DNA of 64,000 nucleotides from Dirofilaria immitis (taxonomy: Eukaryota > Nematoda > Chromadorea > Rhabditida > Onchocercidae). Positions within the stretch are counted from its first letter, which is position 1; each line of letters starts with the position of its first letter. A program made the position numbers and the translations under genes. Under the pieces are notes generated by a model. That model worked only from the letters and a program-made list of their open reading frames with translations, was not told where the DNA came from and searched no databases. The stretch is taken from NCBI GenBank assembly GCA_024305405.1, contig JAKNDB010000109.1, positions 6,572,001-6,636,000 of the forward strand. The letters run 5' to 3'. Positions 12,801 through 25,300 of this stretch are shown here, piece by piece.

Positions 12801-13507
12801 TCATTATATAAAATTTTGCAGTCATTTTACACATATAACTATTAACAAAGCAGAAATCATTCTTCACAATGAATATATAGCCTACATTCCTTATTGTGAA
12901 ACACTGAGAAATACCTTGCCTATCTCAATTCTTCAAAAAAATGAAAAAAAATTATTCTTTTCTGCCACTAACATGAGGTTACTAGTGATTATTCAACAAA
13001 ATCTCCAGATAAGTGTACTATCACAAAAATTCTTCTCTGGAATCATGGTAATTCATGATTTTAGTAAGCTTTAAAAATTTGATTGGGAAGTTCAATTTTC
13101 ACGACAACCTTTATTTAAAATTCATTGCTGGTTACTAATTGACTATCTCGATTTAAAATGCAACAACAAAATCTGAAAATATTACGCAACAGTGTTATTT
13201 GGTCAAATTATTACAAAGTAAAAAAATGAACCTTTGTAAAGCAGCGAAACGTCGGTCACCGGAATAGACAGAATTCATTGCTTCATTAGAATTCATCGTA
13301 AAATTTGACGGTCCAGCACTACGGCTGCGATAGACTGCTGCAGCACCGTTCTGCCAGCAATTGTTAGACTCGTAGCGAGCAAATAGTTGCGTTATCGGAG
13401 TCTCTTGCGCACTTTGCTGACGATTCCAGTTACTACCTGCACTTATCGAGCAGAAGGTTCCTGGCAGATACAAACTGGTCGGTCTGAATGTAATTCCCGA
13501 GTATCGC
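6849..13507 (-). CDS. elks-1: ELKS/ERC/CAST active-zone coiled-coil protein
   Basis: Seventeen minus-strand exons with consistent phases: 13507-13232, 11352-11182, 11048-10841, 10720-10448, 10350-10196, 10102-9967, 9851-9720, 9553-9415, 9263-9120, 8812-8701, 8526-8427, 8309-8211, 8101-7996, 7855-7716, 7623-7439, 7308-7184 and 6878-6849, about 840 codons. In the family ELKS is a presynaptic cytomatrix scaffold that binds RIM, liprin and Rab6. Diagnostic stretches are SSIKTFWSPELKRERQLRKE (exon 3), ATLLQSDIEALRAKLE (across exons 6/7), LKHEALVAAIAEKDAHIALL (exons 14/15) and the C-terminal GIWA PDZ ligand. Nearly all of it is predicted coiled coil. Two exons need one extra base to stay in frame (T runs at 8461-8465 and 9480-9483 on the plus strand). 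The upstream end of exon 1 is uncertain, and further 5' exons beyond 13507 are likely. Confidence 0.92.
11930..12660 (+). mobile_element. Possible solo LTR or other retroelement relic
   Basis: The block is less AT-rich than its surroundings. Its middle carries a cluster of degenerate AGTTCGAY/AATTCGAC motifs (12260-12430), and its end carries AATAAA (about 12632-12637) followed by TATTGTTCGCC. It contains a weak frame of 85 codons (12379-12636) with one hydrophobic stretch. LTR-like ends and a target-site duplication could not be fixed by eye, so this is only a suggestion. A non-LTR or unique sequence is equally possible. Confidence 0.25.
12247..12268 (+). other. SL1 spliced-leader-like 22-mer
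   Basis: Compared with the nematode SL1 leader as I remember it, 19 of 22 positions match. Mismatches fall at leader positions 7, 19 and 22. No splice donor follows, unlike a genuine SL RNA gene. The last eight bases also belong to the local AGTTCGAY motif cluster, so chance cannot be excluded. Confidence 0.35.
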
Positions 13508-14910
13508 CTATAGAATTGTTTGTTTATCTCGAAAATCTCGTTGCAAGTGAAACCCTAGATATTTTGATTCAGCATGTTCTATGAGTCTTTCCGATCCTAG
13601 TTTCTAGACCTGTTTTTTCTGGATTCTTAGATTACTGTCGGAACAGAAAAGTGTAAGTAAAACTGAAATTCTAAACATATACGAATTCACTACTTCTTAA
13701 ACGAGAAAAAACAGCGACCATAAAAAACTTCTACTGAAATTCAAAAATAAACTTCATAATACTGTAAAATGGCTTTGTGTTTCTCATGGCGAAAAAAGGC
13801 TGGAAGATATTTGGTGTCAAAGAGTAGACATAAAATGGATTTCAGGACTAAGTGCGACAACAGTATATATATATACATGCATGTAAGCTGAGCACACATA
13901 TATGTATATATACATACATACATATATACATACATAAAACATAGATATATATATACACACATACGTACATACATACATACATTCATGCTTACACGTAGTT
14001 AAGAAATAAGACGGTAAGAATTCCGGCAAATCTGCAATAACGCATCGATTGATGCTTTAGCTTAATAAAATGTCTCATTCCTCTTAAGGCGAATTCTTAT
14101 TGAAATTTCATATCTTTGATCTAAGACTTTCCATTTTTTCCTGTTTTATTCATTTTGTGTGCCATCTTTATAATAATACAATATTATTCACTAATCAATA
14201 ACAACATCAGGTAAAATTTGTTGTGAACAATTAATTTGCCTTGATATAACTAAAAACATAAAAGAAAAAAATATTTCTCATGAGTGATTTAAATAGAAAA
14301 CATAAAATGACTAACTACAGCATAGAATGATTCAAATTTCATTTCTAAAACGATAGTGATTTATCAAGCAATTGCCGACGACCAAAACCAAAGCCTATTT
14401 TTCGAAAGCAACTAATAAAGCTGACAAAGACCTTTATTTATAAGGAAATCGCTCTTAAGATTTTTGCTAAAAGAAATAATCCAAAAATTTAACCAGTAAA
14501 ATGTGATATAACCTGTCGAAATACCAAAAGTTAAAATTGATTAGAGAAAATTATATGGGATGGAATCAACGAGAATCTTTCTGTGCTGCAATACAGATTA
14601 TTATCTTATTTTACATACCATAATATAAAACTTGGGTTTAGATGTCCCACATCAATATTTCAAGCATTTAATATAGGCCGAAAAGCTGCATTTCTTTCCA
14701 CATTTCAGATACATTAACGTATCTTTCAATACATAGAAGTCTTTTTTGGGCCCATAACAATGGATGGGATACTTAAAATAAAAAGGTGTAAAGGCCCATA
14801 AAAGTTTTTTTGGAACAAAAATACAAAAGGCTGGACTGGACTTGACAAAGTTTTGCTGATAACACATTTATTTCAAAAAATGCTATCTGAAAGATTAACG
14901 TAATCTGAAA
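13508..14910. other. Non-coding stretch upstream of ELKS first traced exon
   Basis: No supported exon. It holds the TA/CATA microsatellite at 13862-13985 and otherwise AT-rich sequence. Undetected ELKS 5' exons or its promoter may lie here. Confidence 0.5.
13862..13985. repeat. TA / CATA microsatellite tract
   Basis: Alternating TATATA, CATA and TATG units with interruptions run over about 120 bp and end in four or more CATA copies. This is simple-sequence DNA. The overlapping minus-strand Tyr/Met/Cys/Val-rich open frames are artefacts of the repeat. Confidence 0.9.
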
Positions 14911-17900
14911 GATTGTAACTCATACTTCGACGAACTAGGGACGAAATTAAAATTCATTATTGCTTCTGCAAGACGTTCCGATCCAAAAATAATAGAAGCA
15001 ACTTCGATCAGAGCATAGTAACGGTTTTCATGCATATATAACAACATCTGCAAGAGATACAATACATGAGAATAACTTTTCATTTATTTTCGTCATCAAT
15101 CTCAACCCATTTTAAACAATTCCATAGAAATATTACTTCTGCAAATTATTTGCCTAGAATATCTTTAATTTATATCATCACAAGTAGAAAGGAAAGTTGA
15201 TGGTGAAACATCTATGATGAAATATCAAAATAAATAACCTACCACGATTTCATCTCGCTGGTATTGCTAAGTTCAGGAAAAGCGGCACAGAAGCATAAAA
15301 CAATTGTATCATTTAATTTGAAAATGAAGATGAAAAAACTGGGAGTTAGAAGCAACTTTTCCCAAAAGAAAACTTGAAAAACTTGCGACCCTTCATATAA
15401 ATGAACACAAATTTTACTTAATCAGTAAGAATGAACTATCAACTTGAAATGAATTTAGTTCCTTCAGGCACTGGTCAGGAAGAACAGGACTCTCATCGCA
15501 TACAATATCACTTCTTTACAATTCGAACTACTAACCTGTATTTTATTAAACGCGACTTGTGCTAACTTTCAATACTCACTAACACAATCATTTCATCGAT
15601 TCCATTTTATCATCTATTTCTTCTATTTTGTAGAGAAATTATACAATCTTTCAAATGTAGAACCTTGTCAACTAATCTTTGATAATTAGATGACTCCAGC
15701 TTAATCCTCTAGCGCATTACAAACCCAACTTCAACAATCAAATCAAAATCCCACTCCAAAAAGCTACATCTGCAACACTCATTAATGCGGCACCATTCTG
15801 CAACGGTCTTGGTTACTCATATTGTACACTGTAAAATATTTCGGGACTTTTGATAGAAGTAGGATTCATTGTTGCCTGCTCGCAATTGTAGATAAATGTG
15901 GATTTTTCCAAATAAATATACGAATTTCTGCGTAATTAAAAATATTTTGAAAGTTAAAAATTTTCGTATGTGACTGAACACGAGCTTTATATGCACAGAT
16001 TGATTGTGCTATTAGACATAACTGGATTAGAAGTGAATAAGTTACAGTAAACAAAATATGGAATAGAATGTTTGCGAATTGATGAATTTTAATTTAGGAG
16101 GATATGATATCAGTATACTTGGCCATTATTTATTTCTTTATTTGTAAAAACCAGAAAAAGTTGCAAACCGAATTTCCTCCTTTTTGTTCCGCAGATTATT
16201 ATTTCAGAGAATGACGTGTATACTCATGCAAAGATTTTTAACTACACAAACGCTTTCTTTCAGAAAAATTATTACATTGCATTACATTGCAGAAATCTTG
16301 AAATTTGAATAAGCATAATTAGGGAAGAAGATGCGCTGCAGAAATAGACAACAGATTTTTATAATCAAATATTTTAATTTCTAGGAAAAGAAGCAACAAA
16401 TTTTAACACTAATCAGAATCAAATTTTGATAGTTTATTAGTCCAAAATGATTCAAGTAATACGAAAGCTTTGATGCACTATTCTTTAATGAAGGAATTTG
16501 AACTGGATGAGTTGATTGTTTTATGAGGTACTACATCATGAAATATCTATTTTAGCGGGATAGCTAAATCTCGGTAACCAAGATAGAAATAAATGACTAG
16601 TAAATTCCAATATATGCGCATTGCATACTACTTATGAGATCAATTATAAAGCTTTTACGACGAGAATCATAAGTCATCAAGAATTATAAAATAAACGGTG
16701 CTTTGGAAAAATTGGGATATATACAGATTTTGAATATTTCACGAATTCTAGCAAACATTTCAAAGATTAGTGGCGAAGTACAAAGACAAAATAATGGACT
16801 ACAGCAATATTAAAGAAAAACCGCAGAAGGCTTCTTTCTTTCTATATGTACTGTTTAGTCATTGACCCCTTCTATTGTGCATTTATAGTGATAGTTACGG
16901 CGCAGAGCTACTACAATGTGAAGCATCTTTTCAGATTCGTTCTGATCCTTTCACTATCAAATGTCAAGTGGAGAGGAATCGTGAGAGATTGGTATAAGGA
17001 TTTTTTTTCGGGGATAATAAGTTGACGTATATGCAGCAAGCAACACATGAAACAGGATATTTTATTGTTGACAAGAGAGAATCAAAAGCAGGTGACAGGA
17101 AATGTACATCCGCCGCTCCTCTTCAATTGCATTCTAAATATGATTGCTTTCTTTTGCTTCCATTTTATTGAGTAACTCATTATTCATTAAAATAAACAAA
17201 CAGAATTTTTATGAACTTGCATTTGAGCACGTCGTTTCCTTTCACATTTGCTATCTTCCTTTCTTTTTCCTCATATTTATTTATGGCTGTTTCAGCTTTT
17301 TTCTAATGAAACATGAGTCAATGATAAGCAAGAGTTGAAAATATGTCAGATGATTCAGTGAAGCGATGCTGCTAATTATTTTAAGGAGTAGTGTGGTTTG
17401 CTTTTTTTTCTTTGAATTTGCCAGGATCAAAATTTCGATTGTAACAAAAGGAATTTAAAATGTGCCAAACAGTGATCAAAGCTATATAAAAAATTAAGCA
17501 GTATCAACAAATTTTCGCTTACAATCAATTATAATAGAACTGTACAACTTATCATGGCTGCTTAAATTTCAATCCAACGGTTAAGCAGCTATCTCTTTGC
17601 TGAAGTGATACATTTGAAACAATTGGGACCAAAAAACTGGTGACAAATACGGAATATCATGAAATCAACTGCATTCTCCTATATTCCATTACATAATGTC
17701 TACATATTTATAGCAATCACAAAGCGAAATTTCTTCTATTCATTTCGCCATAATCCAGAACTTGAAATCCTAAATGTTAATAAATTAAATACTAATAAAT
17801 GAATTATTGAGGATTTACCTTTGTACACAAATCTTTTTGCATAATCTGGATAGATCAGCAATCTTTCTTTCTCCATTTCAGAAGCCAAGTTCTCTAAAAC

Positions 17901-18841
17901 CATTCTAAGAAATGTCAGAGGCAATTCATGGCATGATAATATTTTCTTGCATCTGTTTGACAGTATCATGGCTTGTTGACAACTGCATTCATTTCCACAA
18001 GTTCAAAGAAGCGGTTAACAATATGAAACAAACACCAATATTCTGGAATTCTCGGCTTAAGTTTGTTCTTTCACTTTTCAGTGGAATTATATTTATATTC
18101 ATTTTCATGACAATTCCTTACTTGGAGACACACTGTCTATGAAAATTTATTTTGATGTTATGAATCACATTTTATTGCTTTCATTGATTTGCGTGCGAAA
18201 TTGTCATATGCAATATGCTATGTTTTTTTTCTCGATAAAATTAGTCGAACTATGTGATGCTACTCCGTATTATAAAATTTCTCTTTCATGGAATTTTTTT
18301 ATTTTTTTAATGAAAGTTATTGAAATATTAGAATCTATAGCTTTATCTGATTGATGAGAAATCTTAAAATAGAAAAATCTAAAAGAACATAGCATAATAA
18401 TTCAAGCTCAATTTTTCTGTATTCTGCTAATCTTAGACATTAAACACTTACTTGAATTTGCAAGTTCTTGGAATCCAGAAAATGCGGTGGGAATTGATCC
18501 ATTCAGCTCATAATTTAATTTTTCTAGGTAAATCAGTTTCCGTTTGATGGAAGAAATACTATCGCAGAAAGCAGTTGAGAAAATGAAAAAAGTACAGTCG
18601 GTCAATATTTAGCTGTGTACAGCACAATCGCTCAAAGAATCGGTTAGATCAGCTTTTTCAAGCTCGTTATGTGATTCTGTTTCATAGATTTTTGCGAAGT
18701 CCCTTTAATTTATTTTCGCAAAATTATTAAAAGAAGAGAATTAAAAATCAGAAACTAAGATATATACCTATTAGTGTATACTGCATATTGCTGAGACGAT
18801 ATTTAAGTGACAGTAATGCTTGATAATTATTTGCTGAAAGG
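14911..18841 (-). CDS. Unrecognised, partly traced minus-strand gene (probable coiled-coil protein)
   Basis: Four exon-like segments have good splice signals. 18841-18770 (CTTTCAG acceptor, GTATAT donor) includes SLKYRLSNMQYTL. About 18578-18456 includes KRKLIYLEKLNYELNGSIPT and AFSGFQELANS with a GTAAGTG donor. About 17893-17821 includes NLASEMEKERLLIYPDYAKR with a GTAAAT donor. 15055-14905 has a TCTCTTGCAG acceptor, includes MHENRYYALIEVASIIFGSE and RLAEAIMNFNFVPSSSKYEL, and is followed by a stop. The 18456/17893 junction joins in frame. The other two junctions are one or more bases out of phase, so exons or bases are missing. The segments may belong to more than one gene. I do not recognise the family and give no function. 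Confidence 0.4.
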
Positions 18842-19351
18842 GCCTGATTATGGTGTAACTTAGTATATAAATTACATAATGAGTATTTCTAAAGCTCTTG
18901 GTTATTGATCAGAGAAATAATTGTTGTTTCAAGTTACTTTCCTATAGGAGAAGATAGAAGAAGAAGTAAGTAAAAGATAATAGCTCAGTTTATGGTTTAT
19001 GGTTTTTTTGTCTTGAATATCAGGATTAGTATTGATTCTAGATGTGAAAATATATCCAATCCAATACATCTGTTCAGGGGTGCATTCCAACGACTTGTTC
19101 AAATTTATGAGAGATGTTTCTTTTTGTTTTCAATTTTCCAAACTATTTTAATTTCTTTAGAGCCTGCTTATATTTTTCAAACTGCTATTTTCACTATCAA
19201 ATTTATGATTTAACTGAATACCAATATGCATCAATTTATCAAAAATTTGAATATGGTTGTATCAATTTAATGCGGTAATAAATTAGCATTGATAACTGGA
19301 TGAACATTTCTCCTAAAATATTTAAGCAAATAAATCATTGGGAATAATCAG

Positions 19352-22300
19352 GTCAAATTAAAATTATGCTATTCGTCTCGTTACTTCGATAAAAAGGATT
19401 TGGCTAACTGGCAACATATGGTTGCACAACTGTTGGCAGATACACATTTGCACGTGTACAACATCAAGCCGATGGGTAAGTATCACAGGAACCCTACAGT
19501 AACCATACTCTATTGCAGCTACATTCATAATTATTTTTCTTCAAACATTCACCATCATTCATTCAAATTCACATCAATCTTCAGAAGGTTCTCTTTCAAT
19601 TCTGTAATGCCCTTTTGCTTTATATCAATTAATCATTGATGTTATTGTTATTGCTGCCATTGATGCATTCATTCATTACCACAAATGTTGGATAGCTAAA
19701 TAGAATAACCGATGTTCTGGACATTGATGATGAGTGGTATTTCAAGCAGTCGTGAACCAATAATTATCTATAAGGTTGTCGATCTATCAATTTTCTTTAT
19801 TATTGTTGATTCTTAATCGGAACTGTTCATTATTATGGTTGTTTTGAGGACGCTGAACAAAAGTACTCGCTACACGACACATTGAGTGGACACATCATAA
19901 ATTTACTCAGGTACTTACAGTAAGTGAATTTTGAACACCACACTTTCATTCTCCTATTTATGACTCAACAGCCCATTGATGCTATTAATTCGATTTTTGC
20001 TTGGATATTTCTTGGTCAACGTATAGTGAGTCTTCTTAATCACTTTTTCATTATTCAGCTTTTGTTATTATCAAAATAATTATTCTATCAAATTGGATTT
20101 TATTCTACAGTATTTACTCTCAAAAAATGCTGCATGGGCACTATCATCAATTTCCTCCTTTTCTCTTTTAGTCAATTTTAATTCACTAATTTAAAGCATC
20201 TAACAGTTTTAATACTATCTGTACTTTAGATTTAAAATTTCACCTTTAATGAATTTTCCATTGCAAAACCCTGTCAGTTATCTTCTTTCACAATGTTGAA
20301 AAAACAATACGAAACTTCAAATTAAATTTCTTGAATTACGAAACAAACAGTTTGCTCGTAGAAATAGTGAACAGTTAAGAGTGAAACAGGTTAAAAAGGG
20401 CAAACTTCTGGAGGCGTGTCATCTAATTTCACAGCTGCATTCATTAAAGCGGGGAAGAGAGGCGAATTGAGACGTGGACACAACACGATGCACGAGAAAT
20501 AGAAGAAATCACGCGTATCTTAATTTCCTTCATTCTCTCTAATTCGATTATCGGTTAATAATGCATGGTTCTATAAGTTCACTAATTATCAAAGTTATCT
20601 CATTAAAAAGCCTGCACTTCAGCACTTCCTAGTGATCACAGAGGAAAGTTAAAATATTATAAAAATTAAAATGAGACTAATTCTTCTTTAATCCAGTTAT
20701 TACTTCTACAATGTTATTTTCTGTCATTAACTTTCTTCCATAATAGAATCCCTTTTGGTTTTTATAAACGACCGGTTCCTTTGTGCATCCATTTTGTCTC
20801 GAATTTTTGTGCAATTTCGCTTCCATATTCATTCTATAAGAATCTATCTTACTTTGGCACTTTATTCCTCTTTAAACAGAAGTTTTTTAATAAGAGTTAT
20901 TTTGAAAATTAGAGATTAAATGATCGATTTAGCAAGCTTTCTCACTCTTCCTATTTCTTAATGTCCCACATTGCCCTTTAAGAAAGAACTGCATCAAACC
21001 ATTAAATTTTATTTGCTTCGATCACTGCCGTTTGGATAGCCTCAGTCAAATAACTTCTTTAAAAATAACTGAATGAAGAAATTTTGATTACTTCTTTATA
21101 ATAACTTTTTGAAGTATTATTCGTGCCTAGATGATTTATTTCCATGTTTATTTGCTTTTATAATTATTTGTTTGTTTTTTCAGGTTTATGACAAATGTTT
21201 CATTTAGTTATTGTATAAAGATAAACGAAACTGCACAAGGTTAAAAAAGCTGAAATAAATGAAAAAAAAATCTTTAGCCATATTTTAAACTTTAATGCAT
21301 TCCTAATAACTGAATTTATTAACATAAAAGTTGATTATTCTGCCTACAGCAATTTTCTTTTCGTAACTCAAGGAATTCCTACGAGATAAAACGATTAAAA
21401 CTATTTTCTCCCACAAACTATTGAAAATGATTCATCTTCTACGCTGACCGATTACCGATGGTTTATAGAAATCGCTTTACTGCTCGTTAATTTCATTAAT
21501 AATTAACCATTGCCTTAACTGTTCCTGCAATTTTATGTTTTATCTCTCAGAACAAGGTCTCATCAGGAAAAGTATGTTTTATGAGATAAAATATATCATA
21601 TATGTAAATTTGCGAGTACGCAAGCGCCGGCAAGACAAAAAGCGTTTTTATTAGCTGCGGAAGACAAGTTTTAACTATCGTTAATCATCATTTGATGCTC
21701 GATAAATTCTATAAATTATCACGATACGAATGTACAAAAAGTAAATTTAGGCTGGACTATAAGAGAAGATGTGGCGACGTATTAATTTATTCTTGATAAG
21801 TGGTATTCGAATGTAAAAGAAGCAGTTTCCGCAATGATATAAGTCAATCGTTTTGTTGAATATGATATGAGAAGACATTACTGTAAATTGATTTTACTGT
21901 AGGGAATAAATAGTGATGTTCATGCCTTGTCTTGGAATCATCTTCCAAAGAGTTACCGATAAGAAAATCACCGGACACAAACTATTTCAAAGCTTCATTC
22001 AGGTTGTTCATCGTTTTCTTTTTAATATCTTGAAATTAACCATCCAGAAAATTAAGGGATATGGAAATGCTCCTAAAAAAGTATGCAAACTTTGCTTAAT
22101 TTCTATCATCAAGAGATTGTGTCGAAAAATATACTACTTAGGAAAATAAAGCCTGCTTCTGGAACACGAATTTAGTGGAAGCAATAAATTCCACGAAATA
22201 TGTTGGGTATATCAAGCCATCAACGCTATTTATAACTTCGATGAACGAAAGATATGTGCAAATACTACGCGATGCTTGGATCCGGCAAATCTTGAAACCA

Positions 22301-25300
22301 GCGAAAGGATACCGAATCGAAACTCTCGGTAAATGATTTTAATCTACTTATCACTGACCATCTCGTTTTTCTACTTCTTTAAAACTTTGAACGCTAATAA
22401 AATTTTGAATATTGTTTGAATCCAAAAGTTTTTCAAATATTTTTGGATTCAAAAAAAGTGTCTGAATTTCGCTGTCACTTTTTACTTCACCAGTTCCCGA
22501 TTTCTGTTTGGAATAAATTCTCAGAAAACAACGCTGAAATTTCAGCATAAAGTTGAAATGATTAAGAATCTGACGAAATAATAGAAAGGCACTATAAAAT
22601 AGAATGAAAACATGGACTGGGGTGGTGCTATATATTTTATAATGAATACCATGAGAAGATAGGGTTAAGAGGGACAAGAGCCGAGCACCTGCCAAGGTAT
22701 GAGTGTCTGAGAGCCTTCAAGAGTGGAATTGAACACACCTGTTAGCATGAAATCCGAGATAAATATAAGGATAGTGGATAGCTACCATAAAAGCTTTATT
22801 TTTACGTAAATTTGCACATGCAAACAGATGTGCACAACCGTATAATGCTATTGCCTTCCATCTTATAATCTTCACACTCAATTCAAATTCATTCAGCAAA
22901 CCTTCTTTACTTTGCTACTGATCTTATCTCTGAGGACTCGAAGATAAGATCAGTATCAGAGATAGGACTAAAATTTTGAGGTCAATGCACTCTTTTTCAA
23001 CATTCTTCTTCGATGTTCTGATTTCCACTAAAAATTGAATCAACAATTTGAAAAAAAAAAAACGAAAACAAAAATCATGATCAAATAACTGATATTAAAA
23101 AACAACCCAGTTCTCAAGAATTTAGCAGGTTTTAACAAGTTTAAGAAATCCGTAAATAACTGAAAGAAAAAAAAATTGAAACTGATCAATTCCCTTCTCA
23201 ACTTAATTATCTACGAAGAACGATATCACTGTTTCTTGTTCTTGAAATAAAATCAAAGCTAACTTGTAAAAATGATAAATCTGAATATTAAATCACAAAG
23301 AATTAAAGAAATTATATTTCAGGTGATGTAGAAAATATTGGAATGAATAAAATTGATCAAATACATTTGGTGCCATTGTTGGATATTATTTGTAATCTGG
23401 TATTCAAGATGAATCAAAATGGCCGTCCGGCAGCTCTGGCTGCTTTACAGGATGAGATTCGTAAAGAATATCCAAAAATAGAACCCCCTTCAACAGAGAC
23501 ATTTCGGCAAGCCATTCAGACTCTTCTGAAACAGAAAATCTTGGACTATGATTTGGAACAACTGCATATCTGTTTCCCTCCCACAATCCCTTCTCCTTAT
23601 CCCTTCAACAAAACCCTTCCTAAACGTACCGTAGAATGTCAGACTGGACAAAGTATCATGAATGGCTACAATCCGCCGAATTCATTAAAAATCAAGAAAG
23701 GTCTTTAAATACATCGCTGCAATTAAAACTTGAGAGAGGAAAAATTTGACTTAAATTTTATAACCCCAGCTGTTTTCTTAAATCACATAAGTTCTTGTAG
23801 TGACTTGCAGAGTTCAGGCAAAAAGTATATTCTTGAAACATGAAGACGAATAAAATAATCAATTTTAACAAACTGATTTCCTCCCTTTTATTTAGATTTT
23901 CTGGCCAGATTTTTCATGAAAAAGACGACCTCCCAAAGACGGCGCAACTCAACTGCAATTCCGGTGACCATTCTGGCCAATGGAAACAACATCTTCAGTT
24001 GTCAATTGCCGGTGCCCAATCAAACAGCAATAAAGAAATATCTCCCACAGCACAAAAGTAATGTTCTTAGAGCTCTCCTTGGAAACGGTCGTTTTATTTC
24101 TACTGCCTTCTTGGGATTATCAGAATTTTGCGCTAAGTTGTGATGTTTGTGGCTTGGGAGTATTTAGATGTGATTGAGGTTCAGCATACTATAGTTAAGG
24201 GTCAAGATCTAGCAAATTAGTCGTAAGACTTTTGCGACGTGATGTGGTCATGGAAGACATAGAACTTATTAAGTTTCTCAGCATGGAAATTTATTTTTAT
24301 CATTACATCGAGTAGTTTGTGGTTAAGACTTTTGATAAATTGATAGCTATGAGAGTCCTCTGTATAATTGCCAGCTTTCGCCCCGTAAGGAACATTATTT
24401 TGCTGTTGTGAAGGGTCGGGTTTGCCAAATTTTATTGAAGATTTAACAGCATAAAATATTTTGTTTTTCGAATACTGAAATGAATAAAAAAACTAGAAAT
24501 TTCCATACTTAGTAACGATCGATTGAGGATGCGAAATAATTGTCAAATTTCGAAAGAAGGCTAATCATTATGTTGCGGCATTGATTCGCAGAGTGTTTTG
24601 TTGCGGCTAAGGGTATAATGAAAAATATTTTCTCTCCAAATATTCAGTCTTTCTTATTTGACTTTGTCACCTCATTATTTTATTGACTGTTTTCTTCAGT
24701 CATTTTTGTTATGTTTTCATAACGTTGAACACTCTGCATGGTTTTCCTTCTATTTCCTTAATATTCTGCGTATATGTGTGCGTTTGCTAGCTCATCTGTA
24801 TATTTGTGTACTGTAAACTTATTTTTGTGAAAACTTTTTCCGATAAATTCTTTTCCAGAATGGATATGTTTTTAGTAGAAAAATATTTGTATGTTTTCAA
24901 AATTTTATTTTAAAAGTTGTCTTCCTCGTGACAAGTGTTATAATACCATCCGATCGCTAAATTACATGAAATTTTTTTCTGACAGTTGTCACTTTTGATA
25001 TATAATTTACTAATTTCCCTATTTTTATCCGTGAATTTATAAACAAATGATATTGTACACTCCTACATTTTCCCATTTTTTATCCTATGCTTTGTGAAGC
25101 CTAATTTTACAAAAGTTAGAGATTTTATATCTTTTTCATGTCTCTTATCGCTGATTGAGTTTGATGCCAAATTCCAGCAAAGTTTTTTTTTATTCTTTTC
25201 ATAAATATAGATCAAGTTCTTAATCTTCTTTGTTGGGAATTCATAAACTACGTTTATCCCTGTCTTTTATCCGCATTATTTGTTCTTGTGAACAGTCATC

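Larger units (their letters stand above)
11353..13231. other. Large ELKS intron with a compositionally distinct island
   Basis: This intron between the first two traced ELKS exons contains a GC-richer island (about 11930-12660) described separately, plus a plus-strand open frame of 103 codons (12763-13074) that resembles nothing I know. The rest is AT-rich and featureless. Confidence 0.5.

Noticed and set aside
13741..14029. Minus-strand Tyr/Cys/Met/Val-rich frames
   Set aside because: These are produced by the CATA/TATG microsatellite, with no coding support.
17912..18142. Hydrophobic 76-codon plus-strand frame resembling a membrane protein
   Set aside because: AT-rich frames naturally give Phe/Ile/Leu runs, and it overlaps a better supported minus-strand exon. 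There is no motif or splice evidence.
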